From the NCBI GenBank assembly GCA_948144175.1, contig CANXME010000309.1, forward strand, positions 1,247,001-1,311,000: a stretch of 64,000 nt of DNA. Direction: 5' to 3'. This document shows, piece by piece, positions 31,588 to 41,370 of the stretch (positions are counted from its first letter, which is position 1; every line of letters begins with the position of its first letter). Under the pieces are notes generated by a model. It worked only from the letters and a program-made list of their open reading frames with translations, was not told where the DNA came from and ran no database searches. The DNA is from Closterium sp. NIES-65 (taxonomy: Eukaryota; Streptophyta; Zygnematophyceae; Desmidiales; Closteriaceae). Made by a program: the position numbers and the translations under genes.

Positions 31588-34500
31588 ATGCCGACAGTCT
31601 TAAGAGCTAGCTCGGTCGATGCAGTTGTAGCAGAGACAGCAATAGCAGCTAGCCAATCAGCAAGCAGCATGCGGAGGCAATTGAATCCGCGAATAAACGG
31701 GCGATCATCAATAAAGTCGCAATTATTCACGCGAATACAGTGCCGATTACTCGTCGCCACTCTGTCACTTACGCTGCTCGCGCTTCGCTACGCAAACGCC
31801 AAGGTATGCCCTAGGTCATAAACGCGCTACTGTCTTGTTTCATTAGGGACGACAGCTCTTTCAGTGCTTTCGATGTATCCCGTTGCTTCAGCGTTCAATG
31901 TATCATGTTACCTTGCTGTCGATCATGCCACTCGAGGCCCTCAAAATAGATTTTTGAAGCAATTCCTCGCTGTTTTCCTATTCTCCCGGTCTAATTTCAC
32001 GTTACATTCCCGTCTATTCCACACGTTATTCTCCCGTCTGATTACACGTTTCATGCGAATCAGCCTGTCGCAAACCAGTCGCCGCGATATGGCGAGTCTC
32101 TAGCGCAAGCTCAGCTTAGAGCCTTCATTCCTAGGAGGCGTCTGGGGCTCTACTTATTCGCTGAAGGCGGGCAGGATGAAGTCCTGGGTGATTTCCTCGT
32201 GAAAAAGGCAGCCAAACCGCAGACACAATCCGTGCAGTTGGTGCAGGAGCAGCAGAAGCAGCAGCCGGAACAATGGCAGCAGCATCAGGAAAAGCAGCAG
32301 AAGCAGCAGCAGCAACAAGTGCAAGGCAAGGAACAAGGTGTGGGGAAAGTTACGAATCAGGGGCAAAGAGTTGGACAGGTGTGGGCTGACGAACATGCGC
32401 TGGCCCAGGCGTTGGGATCAGGAGAAGATGTAGCGCAACCGCCGCCGCAGAAAGCGTCAATGCCGCCGTTGCAGGAAGCGCAACCACCGCCAGGGCAAGC
32501 GCCGGGTGGCACGGAGGCGCAAGCGACTCCACGGGAGGAGAAAAGTTCGGGCAGAAAAAGTCCACCACAGGAAACGGCCGGTCAGCAGGAGGAAAATTCG
32601 GGGAAAATAGAGGGTGAGCAAAGTAGAAACGAGGGAGAAAGGACGCAGGAGGAGCGAGGTAGGGGTGGGGAGCACTGGGAGAGGGGGGACTGGGAGGTCA
32701 TTCCAGGTGTGAGCTCCCCGGGAAAGGCGGAGAGAAAGGCGGAGGGAAACGCAGGGGTGAAAGAGGGCGGTGGGAAGGCGGAGGAGCGAGGCAGGGGTGG
32801 GGAGCACTGGGAGAGGGGGGACTGGGAGGTCATTCCAGGTGTGGCGACCTCCCAGGGAAAGACGGAGGGAAAGGCAGAGGGAAAGCCGGAGGGAATGGCA
32901 GAGGGTAACGCAGGGGAGAGAGATGGTGGCAGTGGGAAGCCGAGCTACAGGCAGGGGTCGAGGTTCGACAGGGCTGCTGCGATGAGTGCTATGAGGCGGA
33001 GGAGAGAGGGCGCGTGCTGGAGCAAGGAGGAGCGACACCTGTACCACACGGTGAGAATTGGTGAACGAATGTGAAGAGCGCGGTGGTGGGAGGCCGAGCT
33101 ACAGACAGGGGTCGAGGTTTGACAGAGGTCGAGGTTTGACAGAGGTCGAGGTTTGAGAGGCCTGCAGCGATGGGTGCTATGAGGTGGAGGAGAGAGGGCG
33201 CGTGCTGGAGCAAGGAGGAGCGGCACCTGTACCACACGGTGAGAATAACAGAGTGCCTGTGTGAGTGCATGTGTGAGTGCATGTGTGAGTGTATGTGTGA
33301 GTGCATGTGTGAGTGCATGTGTGAGTGCATGTGTGCACTATAAACAACACTAAGGCGTGCTGGAGCAAGGGGAAGCGGCACCTGTACCACACGGTATGCA
33401 AAAGTCACTTCGAGATGCAGCGGAAGTGAAAGTTCAAGTTTGCAGTGGTTCAGATCAGACCCTTTCAAACCTGTGGTCGATTGCTTGCTTCTTTTTCCCT
33501 CCTCTCTCCCCTTTCCCACACAGGCGAACCCAGACCCCCCGTCAGCAGCCTTCCAAGCAGCAGTGCGGGCGCATGAGGCGATGCAGAGGGAGTGCATGGG
33601 GACTGGGAAAAGGGAGGAGTGGGAGTGGGTGCGGAGTGGTGACTGGTGAGTGATTTTCTGAGAAAGGAAGAAGGAAGAGAGTGGGGGGAGTTGCGCTGGT
33701 GCGTCTGTGAGTGGGAGACAGTGTGCGTCTGTGAGTGAGGGAGTGAGCGGTCGCATTGGGCAATGCAGAGGGAGTGGGGACTGACTGGGAGAAGCGAGGA
33801 GTGGGAATGGGTGCAGAGCGATATGACTGTTGACTGCATTTTCAGGAAAGGAACTGGCAGAGGAGGAGGGGGGAGGGGAGTGGAGAGGTGGGGAAAAGTG
33901 TGCGCTGGTGCGTCTGCAACATGCATTTAGGCACCTATGCATCCATGCATCCCTGCACCCATGCATCCCTGCACCCATGCACCCATGCATCCATGCATCC
34001 CTGCACCCATGCATCCATGCATCCCTGCACCCATGCACCCATACACTCTTGCATCCATGTATCCATGCATCCATCCGTCTATGCACCTGCCCACACCAAC
34101 AGGGACAAGGACAGGCCTCGATACGGACCAGACAGGAAGCCATGCCAGTACATCTACGTCCCTCCCTTCCCCCGAGGTGGGTGTCTTCCCCATTCCCCCC
34201 TTCCCCCACTCCACCTGTGACTTTCCACCCCTTTCCTCACTCTATACGGACCTTCCCCCACCCCACCAAGCCATGAGCCATGCCATCATGACCACGCCCT
34301 GGTCCTTAGAAGCCGCCCCTCCCCTTCCCACCTCCACCCGCCGCCTACACCCTTGCACTTCCATATTCCTTCTCCCTCTCGTCTCCTCCTCCCCCACCGC
34401 AACTCTCACACTCACCTTTCCCATCAGGTCTGGGCAACCGGTTAGTGAACCACGCGAATGTGTTGGTGCTAGCTCTCATCACACACCAAGCCATCATCTC

Positions 34501-37500
34501 CCCTGTCTTCCCTATCTCCCCACTCTCTTTTCCCTCCTCGCCCCTCACACCCCCATATCAGGTCTGGGCAACCGGTTAGTGAACCATGCGAATGCGTTCA
34601 TGCTGGCGCTCATCCCACAGCGAGCCATCATCACAATGCCCTGGTCCTTCTGCTCCCCTCTTCCCACTCCCCTTTCCCCTCTTTGCAACCTCCTCTTTCC
34701 CCTCTCTCGCCCCTCACACCCCCATATCAGGTCTGGGCAACCGGTTAGTGAACCACGGGAATGCGTATGTGCTGGCGCTCATCACCCACCGGGCCATCAT
34801 CACCACGCCCTGGTCCTTCTGCTCCCCAATACCTTCATTTCCCTCTTCCCTCACCCCCAACAGGTCTGGGCAACCGGCTAGTGAACCACGTGAATGCGTT
34901 CATATTGGCGCTCATCACACAGCGAGCCATCATCACCACGCCCTGGTCCTTTGTGGTCCGTCGATTCTGCAACCCCTTTGGCAACTCCACCTCGTGGTCG
35001 CTGCCCTTTCCTGTGCACAGGTGCGCATTTTGATATAAGCACTCTGCTGCACTGCCGCACTGCCGCACTGCCGCACTGCCGCACTGGCGCACTGGCGCAC
35101 TGCCGCACTGGCGCAGTGCTGCAGTGCCGCACTGCCGCACTGGCGCACTGCCGCACTGGTTAGAAACTAATCTCACCCGAGAGCCAAACCGATTCTGCAA
35201 TCCCTTCGACAACTCCACCTCGTGGTCGCTGCCCCTGCCTGTGCACAAGCGAGGTGCTTTCAATATAAGCACACTGCTTAATGACCTGTCTCACTCAAAA
35301 GTCAGATTGATTCTGCAATCCCTTCAACTCCTCCACCTCGTGGTCGCTGCCTGCCCTGGCCCGCTCACAGGTGAGTCGAGTTTTGAGTCGACTCAAAACT
35401 CGACTCACCACCTCGTGGTTGCTGCCCTGGTCCGCTCACAGGTGAGGCAAATAGTCAGTGCCGATGAGATGAGACGCTCCCTGTGTGAGCCCTTACTCTC
35501 AAAGCGAGTCATCATCACCGCGCCCTGGTCCTTTCTAGTTCGCCGATTCTGCAACCCCTTCAACAACTCGACCTCATGGTCGCTGCCCCTGCCTGTGCAC
35601 AGGTGCGTTTTGCCCCACCCCAGACATTCCTACTGATACAGCGGGCCATCATCACCACACCCTGGTCCTTCGCCGTTCGCCGCTTCGGAAACCCTTCAAC
35701 TCCTCCACCTCATGTTCGCTGCCCTGGCCCGCTGTCACAAGTGCGTTTTGCCCCAGACATTCCCATATAAAGCAGCCCGGTTATAAAGCAGCCCGGTTAT
35801 AAAGCAGCCCGGTTATTAAGCAGCCCGGTTATGACATTCCCATTCACTTAAGAGCCAAGCTTCTGCAAGCAATCCCTTCAGCACCAACTCCTCCACCTCC
35901 TAGCCGCTGCCATGGCCGGCTAATGGGTGCTGTTTGGCCCAGACATCCCCGTTACAGGCAGACTGGTTATAGGTATTCCTCACGACTCCATCTTTCCGTC
36001 CTATCCTCTCTGCTACAGTCCTTCATTGGTGTGGTTAAGAACCGAACGCTGGAGTTTAAAGACGTAGTTAAATACCACACTCGGGGTTAGCGGAATTTGG
36101 AGGAGCCTGCCTAACAAATCAACTCCCCGTTTCACTCCTCTCCCGCTGTGCAGCTCGTTCATTGGCGTGGTCAAGAACCGAACGCTGGAGTTTAAAGACG
36201 TAGTTAAGTACCATTCGGAGCGAGGAGCAGCAGACGGAGCAGCAGGAGGAGGGGTAGCAGCAACAAGAGGCGGAGTAGCAACAACAGGAGGAGCAGCAGC
36301 AGGAGGGGGAGGAGCAGCAGGAGGGGGAGGAGCAGCAGGAGCAGTAGCAGCAGGAGCAGCAGCAGCAGGAGAGGCAGGAATGTTGGAGCTGTCTGCAAAA
36401 GAGGTGGCTGTGTTGATTCGCAACCGCACTGTGAACATTCACCTGGCTGGCAGGTGAGAGAGGGGGGGGGAAGGAAAGGGGCGTGGGGTGGGGTGGGAGG
36501 TGAGGCATTCAAGTGTCCTACCCTCGAAGGAAGAGGTGGCTGCGCTGATTCGCAACCACACTGTGAACAATCACCTGGCTGGCAGGTGAGCGGGGGGAAG
36601 GGAGGAAGTGGATGGGGGATTTGGGTTGGGGTGGGGCCGCGGAAGGAAGGGAGGACTGGTGGGACTGGGGTGCTGCTGCCCTCAAAAGAAGATATGGCCC
36701 CGTTGTTTCGCAACCGCACTGACCATTCACCCAGGTGGCTGGGAGGTGAGGGGAAGAGAAAAGGGAGGTCGAGGTGAGGGGGAGGGGTAGTGGAATATTT
36801 GAAACCAAGAACATTCATTGGACAACCCTATAAGGGCGAGGGAGTGGGGGGAAGGCACACACACACACGTTGTTTCGTTTCTTGCATTCTTGCACATGGT
36901 GTTTTGTTTCGTTTCTTGCATTTTTACCCATCGCATTCCTGTGTGTAGTATTGCATCTCTTTCGTATCCATGTTTTCTGTACCCACTTTGTATCCAGAGG
37001 CGTGCACACGTTCTGCAAAAATGCATGGGAGAGCATCGACGCAGCCGTGTTTTTTGAGCATGGATATTTTAACCCGTCTGCTTCTTTATCTGCACCCATC
37101 CCATTCCTGTGCGTGTCTCTCCCTTGTCCATGTGATTGTGCCTTCCTAGAGGAGCGCACACGTTTTGCACGGATGCGTGGGACAGCATCAACACAGCTGT
37201 CTTCTGGAGCATGGCAATCGATGTTTACTTCGTGCCCAGCCTCTACTACCTCCCCACATACGCTGTAAGCCCCTTCCATATAAGAACCTTCCATGTGAGC
37301 CTCTACTACTCTCTACCAACCATGTCTGGCGCGCTCATGTGTTTTGGAGCATGGCGATCGATGTCTACTTTGTGCCAAGCCTCTACTACCTCCCCACATA
37401 CGCTGTAAGCCCCCGTGTTATATCACTATATGTATGTATGTATGTATAGATGTGTATGTATGTGCTTCTGTGAATTTTCGGGCCTTTTTTCGGTAAGTAA

Positions 37501-40500
37501 AAGGGGGGGAGATATCCCGCATTCTCCCCTTCTTTCCCCGACCACCGCCTTTTGACAAACATTTGTCTCTTCCCACGTGAAAGAAGAGTGTTTTTGAGAC
37601 ATCTCAAGAACCCTGACCACCTATAAAACCCCTGTCTCCCCTCTTCCCGCACACTCCAGGCAACTCTGAAAAGGTTATTCCCCGCCCGCCTTGTGGCCAC
37701 GTGATAAAAGTGTTATTTTGAGATTCCCCGGGGAATAGGTTTCCTGCTTCTCAAAATAACACTCTTCCCCCACGCTCCAGGCAGCTCTGAATAGGTTATT
37801 TCCCAACCACCGTGTGCTGAGCTGACTCACACCGTATGTTTTATGAGAATTCTAAAAAAACATTCCCCAACCACCGTGTGCTGAGCTGACTCACACCGTA
37901 TGTTTTATGAGAATTCTAATAAAACATTCCCCAACCACCGTGTGCTGACTCACACAGCACGGTTCCTCACTCCTACTCACCAGGCAGCTCCTCCCTCTCA
38001 CCCTCCTTCCCCACCCACCAGGCAGCTCTGAATACGTTATTCCCCGACCCCTGTTTGTTGACTCGCGCTGCTGGGTTTCTCACTCCAATTCCTCTGCAAC
38101 CCCTCCCACGCTCCCCGTTCCCGCCCACCAGGCAGCTCTGAATAAATTATTTCCCGACCACTGTGTGTTTATTCACACTGCTCGCTTTCTTCTGCACCCC
38201 GGAAACCAGCTCTGGACGGCAATTAGCGTCTCTTCCTTCCCGCCACCACTATCCCCCTTCACGCCCCTAATTCCACCCACCAGGCTGCTCTGAATATATT
38301 ATTCCCCCGACCACCGTGTGCTGACTCACACCGCTTGGTTCGTCCCTCCTACACCCCCCCACCTCCTCCCTCTCACCCCTCTTACCACCCACCAGGCAGC
38401 TCTGAATAGATAGTTCCCCGACCACCGTGTGCTGACTCACACTACTGCTCGCTTCCTCTTTCCTGCTCAGTTCCTCCCTCCCTCCCTCTCACCCTCCTTC
38501 CTCACCCACCAGACAGCTCTGAATAAATTATTCCCCGACCATCGTGTGTTGACCCACACCGCTCGGTTTCTTCTTTCCTTCTGCTTCCCCCACCTCCGCC
38601 CTCTCACCCCTCTTTCCCCACCCACCAGACAGCTCTGAATAAGTAAATCCCTGACCACCGTGTGTTGACTCTCACAGCTTGGTTCCTCACTCCTACTCAC
38701 CCCACATCCTCCCTCACTCCCTCTTACCACCCACCAGACAGCTCTGAATCAGCTATTCCCCGACCATCGTGTGTTGACTCACACTGCTCGGTTTCTTCTG
38801 CACCCCGACAACCGGCTCTGGGCGGCGATCACTCGTCTTTTTCATGCCAACCTGGCGCACCACTCCCACAGAGTCGGCATTCAGGTAGTGCAGAATGGTG
38901 CAAGGAGGTTGCAGTGAGGTGCACTGCGGTAAAATGCGGTGCAGTGAGGTGCAGCATGGTGCACAATTCCAGGTTTGCAGTTGACACACAGGTGCAGCCA
39001 GGTATCGTGAGGTGCAGTGAGGTGCAGATTAACAGTCCAGTCCATCCCCCTCCCAAAGCTCAAGTTGATGTGCCATACGCACCTCTTGGACCAAGTCAGC
39101 CCCTATCCTCCCCCTCTCTCCCCTCCTTCCCTCCCTCTCCCTTCTTCTCCCCTCCACCCCCCCCCCCATTCCCCCCCATATGTGCACTCATGTGCCACTC
39201 TCTTCAGATCCGATCAGCACTCGGGATTGATCTCCCATTGGCTGACCGTGTCCTCTCATGTGCTGCTGATGTGGCACGGTACCTCCCTACCATTAGCTCC
39301 TCTAACCAGGTTAACTTTCTCTCTCCCTCGCCCCAAATGTGATTCTAGCGAATCCTTGAATCGTATTTAGTGCAAGTTTTGTCACTGCATAGCAAAACTG
39401 GATTATCTTCTAAGGTGCCCCAAAAGTTTTGTCCTTGCATAGCAAGACTAGATTATCCCTGGAAATGCATATGTTTCTAAGTACTTTGATTTTCTATATT
39501 AAATATTCCCAACCCTACCACCCTTCCAGACACAGCCAGCCAACATCACATGCAAGGCCGATATGCCTTGCACGGTACACAAAACACCCTTTTCCCTCCT
39601 CTACCTTCTTCCCTTCCCTATCCAATGGCCCCCTTCCAGACACAACCAGCCAACAGCAACAGCCAAGAAGGAACGGAGGGCGAGGGAGGGACGGTGGGGG
39701 TGGTGGTGGCATCGCTGAGCGCGCAGCATTGGATAGACATGCAAGGCCGATACGCCCTGCACGGCGCACATGACTCCACCCTCCTCAGCTTCTGCACGTG
39801 GGTACACTCGCTTAACAGAATAATTGAACGCGTATAAATATGTCTATGCTATGTTTTTTTTTTAATATATATATTTGCATGTTCAAAGATGGTATTCATT
39901 ATGCACAGCTCATGCACGGGTGCACTTCCGCTCTTGTGTGGATGTTTCTGTGTGTGTTCCTTCGCCTGCTACCTGTCAGGTTGAGTGGTCAGTGGGCGGA
40001 GAAATGGACCGACACCGGATCATGTGGCTTCTGTTGTGTTTGCCCCTCTGCCACTCTGCCCCTCTGCCACTCTGTCACTCTCCCACCTGTCAGGTTAAGC
40101 GATCAGAGGGCGGAGAAATGGACCGACACACAATTCGAGTTTGCAGTCATGGAGATGTGGCTCCTCAGCTTCTCGTATGCTCCTTTTTTTTTGCACGCTC
40201 GTTCTTTTTTCTGTTAATTATCTGAGGCGGCTTAGAATAGTTGGAGTTCGCCGTCCTGGAGATGTGGCTCCTCAGCCTCTTTTGCATTCCCTTCGTCCAC
40301 TCCCTTTCCTTGCCCTCACTTCGCTTATTTTTGTTTTGGTTGTTCCTTCACACTTCGGGTGTAACGATCAGACGTTTGGCTCGGCTCCGTCTTTTCTATG
40401 TTTGTCCACATGCCTACTCTTACATCAGCTTTCCACTCGTCTTTGCAGACCTTCCAATATGCAATTCACTCTGCTTTTGGTTGTGTCTTCAGCACCCTTC

Positions 40501-40954
40501 TTGTGCGTTCCCAACCCAACACCCCAAAATGTCTTCCTTCCCCTCCTCACAGGGACCGCATTCTCATTTCAGACTTCTCGTCCTTCGGCTGGGTGGCCCT
40601 AGGCCTGGCCGGTATTGACGGGTACTCCATGGCGGTGGCTGTGATCCACGCCTTTCAGATCGACTGGCGCAAGGAGAATCGCCCCGTGTGCGTTCCAATC
40701 TCACCGGAGCCTTGCGATGTGCTTGGTGCCTCTGCTTCACTGGTAAGTCCACTTCATGTACATGCATGCTCATATTCAATATGTTGTTACAATGTATAAC
40801 GTGTTGACCTAATTGTTTTGTTTTCTTTCTCTAATAGTCTATGTGCAAGGGAAACCACACTGTGGAGGGCGTGGAGCTGGAGGGAGACCAATTGCGTGAT
40901 TATTCTACATGTCCTGGATCGTATTTGGGTATACGAGATATGAGAGCCTTTTGA
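31588..40954 (+). CDS. GT37-like fucosyltransferase, 13 exons
   Basis: Probable Golgi glycosyltransferase of the xyloglucan alpha-1,2-fucosyltransferase family (GT37), adding fucose from GDP-fucose to wall glycans. My exons are 31588-31803, 32115-33050, 33524-33645, 34103-34176, 34864-35020, 36154-36453, 37150-37264, 38738-38884, 39208-39309, 39640-39801, 40107-40174, 40553-40742 and 40838-40954. All junctions are GT-AG and in phase, totalling 2706 nt (901 residues). An N-terminal hydrophobic anchor lies near residues 50-65 (L-L-V-A-T-L-S-L-T-L-L-A-L). Family motifs in order: C-W-S-K-E-E-R-H-L-Y; G-L-G-N-R at 450-454; C-N-P-F...S-T-S-W-S-L-P; Y-F-V-P-S-L; L-F-P-D-H-R...P-D-N-R-L-W; V-G-I-Q-I-R near 686-691 (donor-nucleotide motif); L-L-S-F-S-D...S-S-F-G-W-V; and S-P-E-P-C. 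It is longer than usual (about 550) because of a Q/E/G-rich insert in exon 2 and an Ala/Gly-rich insert in exon 6. The start could instead be the ATG at 31669. Acceptor substrate unknown. Confidence 0.85.
32199..32960 (+). repeat. low-complexity insert with duplicated block in exon 2
   Basis: Within exon 2, about 250 residues rich in Q, E, G and K separate the G-Q-D-E-V-L-G-D-F-L segment from C-W-S-K-E-E. A block reading E-R-G-R-G-G-E-H-W-E-R-G-D-W-E-V-I-P-G-V occurs twice (about 32652-32720 and 32784-32850). It is followed by short K-A-E-G repeats. It lies in the stem region between membrane anchor and catalytic domain, where length is usually tolerated. Confidence 0.75.
33084..33393 (+). 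repeat. two partial copies of the end of exon 2
   Basis: 33084-33238 repeats the last part of exon 2 (from the G-S-R-F-D segment to H-L-Y-H-T). 33355-33393 repeats only its last 39 bp or so. Both still end in a donor (ACG then GTGAGA or GTATGC) at the exact exon boundary. Between them lies a GTGAGTGCATGT minisatellite (about 33250-33335). Confidence 0.85.
33250..33335 (+). repeat. 12-bp minisatellite GTGAGTGCATGT in intron 2
   Basis: Seven or so near-perfect units. Each begins with GTGAGT, which is itself a consensus splice donor. It lies between two copies of the exon-2 end. Confidence 0.85.
33754..33830 (+). repeat. partial copy of the end of exon 3
   Basis: Repeats the second half of exon 3 (GCAATGCAGAGGGAGT...GAGTGGGAATGGGTGCAGAGCG) with small indels. 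No clean donor remains. Confidence 0.75.
33925..34090 (+). repeat. CATGCATCCCTGCACC minisatellite in intron 3
   Basis: Irregular 8/16-bp units CATGCATC and CTGCACCC repeated about 20 times just upstream of exon 4. It generates long but meaningless open frames on both strands. Confidence 0.85.
34266..34823 (+). repeat. four partial copies of the first part of exon 5 (GLGNR exon)
   Basis: Copies at 34428-34490, 34562-34655 and 34731-34830 each begin with ATCAG-GTCTGGGCAACCGGTTAGTGAACCA, that is an acceptor plus the nucleotide-binding G-L-G-N-R-L start of exon 5. They fade before the exon's second half. A fourth scrap at about 34266-34312 keeps only the GCCATCATGACCACGCCCTGGTCCTT part. The intact exon follows at 34864-35020. 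Confidence 0.9.
35041..35160 (+). repeat. CACTGCCG/CACTGGCG microsatellite in intron 5
   Basis: About 14 eight-base units CTGCCGCA with CTGGCGCA variants. Confidence 0.85.
35371..35408. repeat. perfect 38-bp palindrome at a duplicated splice donor
   Basis: The 19-base arm GTGAGTCGAGTTTTGAGTC is followed immediately by its exact reverse complement. Its first bases are the donor of the preceding exon-5 fragment. Confidence 0.95.
35766..35830 (+). repeat. 16-bp tandem repeat in intron 5
   Basis: Four copies of ATAAAGCAGCCCGGTT, the last one slightly changed. Confidence 0.9.
36019..36080 (+). repeat. partial copy of the start of exon 6
   Basis: CTACAG acceptor followed by TTCATTGGTGTGGTTAAGAACCGAACGCTGGAG..., matching the beginning of exon 6 (36154 onward) for about 60 bp, with a one-base length difference at its start. 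Confidence 0.9.
36520..36750 (+). repeat. two partial copies of the end of exon 6
   Basis: About 36524-36586 and 36684-36746 repeat the exon-6 end (AAAGAGGTGGCTGTGTTGATTCGCAACCGCACTGTGAACATTCACCTGGCTGGCAG), each keeping a GTGAG donor. Confidence 0.88.
36998..37070 (+). repeat. partial copy of the start of exon 7
   Basis: TATCCAG acceptor then AGGCGTGCACACGTTCTGC...GAGCATGG. It matches the first half of exon 7 (37150-37264), then diverges. Confidence 0.88.
37322..37404 (+). repeat. partial copy of the end of exon 7
   Basis: Repeats the second half of exon 7 (TTTTGGAGCATGGCGATCGATGTCTACTTTGTGCC...CACATACGCT) and keeps the same donor GTAAGCCCC. Confidence 0.92.
37660..38700 (+). repeat. eight-unit array of the start of exon 8
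   Basis: Units begin at about 37660, 37781, 38022, 38132, 38284, 38396, 38513 and 38629. The intact exon is at 38738. Each has a pyrimidine tract, a CACCAG-type acceptor and GGCAGCTCTGAATAARTTATTCCCCGACCACCGTGTGYTGACTCACACYGCTCGG, coding for L-N-K-L-F-P-D-H-R-V-L-T-H-T-A-R in the better copies. Spacing is mostly 109-121 bp. The unit at 38132 also keeps a short stretch of later exon sequence. Further small scraps lie near 37861-37970. Confidence 0.92.
39530..39595 (+). repeat. partial copy of exon 10
   Basis: CCTTCCAG acceptor then ACACAGCCAGCCAACA, joined to ATGCAAGGCCGATATGCC...GGTACACA. It matches the start and a later part of exon 10 (39640-39801) with the middle absent. Confidence 0.85.
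39980..40285 (+). repeat. partial copies flanking exon 11
   Basis: Upstream, about 39980-40020 repeats the acceptor and first part of exon 11 (GGGCGGAGAAATGGACCGACAC). Downstream, 40231-40285 repeats its second part (TGGAGTTCGCCGTCCTGGAGATGTGGCTCCTCAGC). The exon itself is placed at 40107-40174 because only that copy has both halves, and its donor GTATGC joins in phase to exon 12 to give L-L-S-F-S-D, the expected family motif. Confidence 0.85.
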
Positions 40955-41365
40955 TCTGTTTCAGTTCGCTTGTGTTGTAACAAACGGTATCGGTGGAATG
41001 TTATGAATGAACTTGCAGAGTGCGCAAAATAACGAATAACGAGAAAGATGGATTACTGAATGACGATACAAGGAAAGTGACGGAAATTTATAAGGGGAAT
41101 CCTAGCTAGGCGAGGAGGTTGGGCGAAGGATGGCTCGGTAATGTTGCAATTGGAGCGGGGCCGACTCAGGGATGGTTCAGTACGACGAAATAGGCCCAAC
41201 AAGTTCGTCGCGTGACACTCGGGATGGCCGCGACGAGTGCCTCAGTAAGGACGTGTTACGGTTCGCCTTTGATTACCACGATCAAAGTCGATCAATAACT
41301 TATGGGAAGCTAAGGCGGCGATTTCGGGCAATCGGGAGCAATCACTTGATTGCGATCAGCTGATT
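40955..41365. other. 3' flank of the fucosyltransferase gene
   Basis: No gene or repeat recognised. It should hold the 3' untranslated region. It ends at the GCCCC target duplication (41366-41370) of element D. Confidence 0.5.
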
Positions 41366-41370
41366 GCCCC

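Larger units (their letters stand above)
35188..35925 (+). repeat. six partial copies of the end of exon 5
   Basis: Copies near 35188-35252, 35308-35370, 35407-35440, 35507-35602, 35641-35741 and 35851-35925 repeat the exon's last part (CGATTCTGCAACCCCTTC...CCTCGTGGTCGCTGCC...TGTGCACAG). The copy ending at 35602 is open over about 50 codons and keeps the donor GTGCG. Others end in GTGAG or are decayed. Confidence 0.88.

Noticed and set aside
32154-33235. Minus-strand leucine- or proline-rich frames opposite exon 2
   Set aside because: Antisense of the Q/E-rich coding insert. The plus strand joins in phase to exons carrying GT37 motifs.
33925-34220. Histidine/proline-rich proteins encoded by the CATGCATCC repeat
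   Set aside because: Every frame of the repeat is open by composition. The stretch is intron 3 of the fucosyltransferase gene.
37660-38884. Dscam-like mutually exclusive exon array
   Set aside because: Only one unit has both the acceptor and the donor end of the exon. The others stop part-way, so they cannot be swapped in as complete alternative exons on present evidence.
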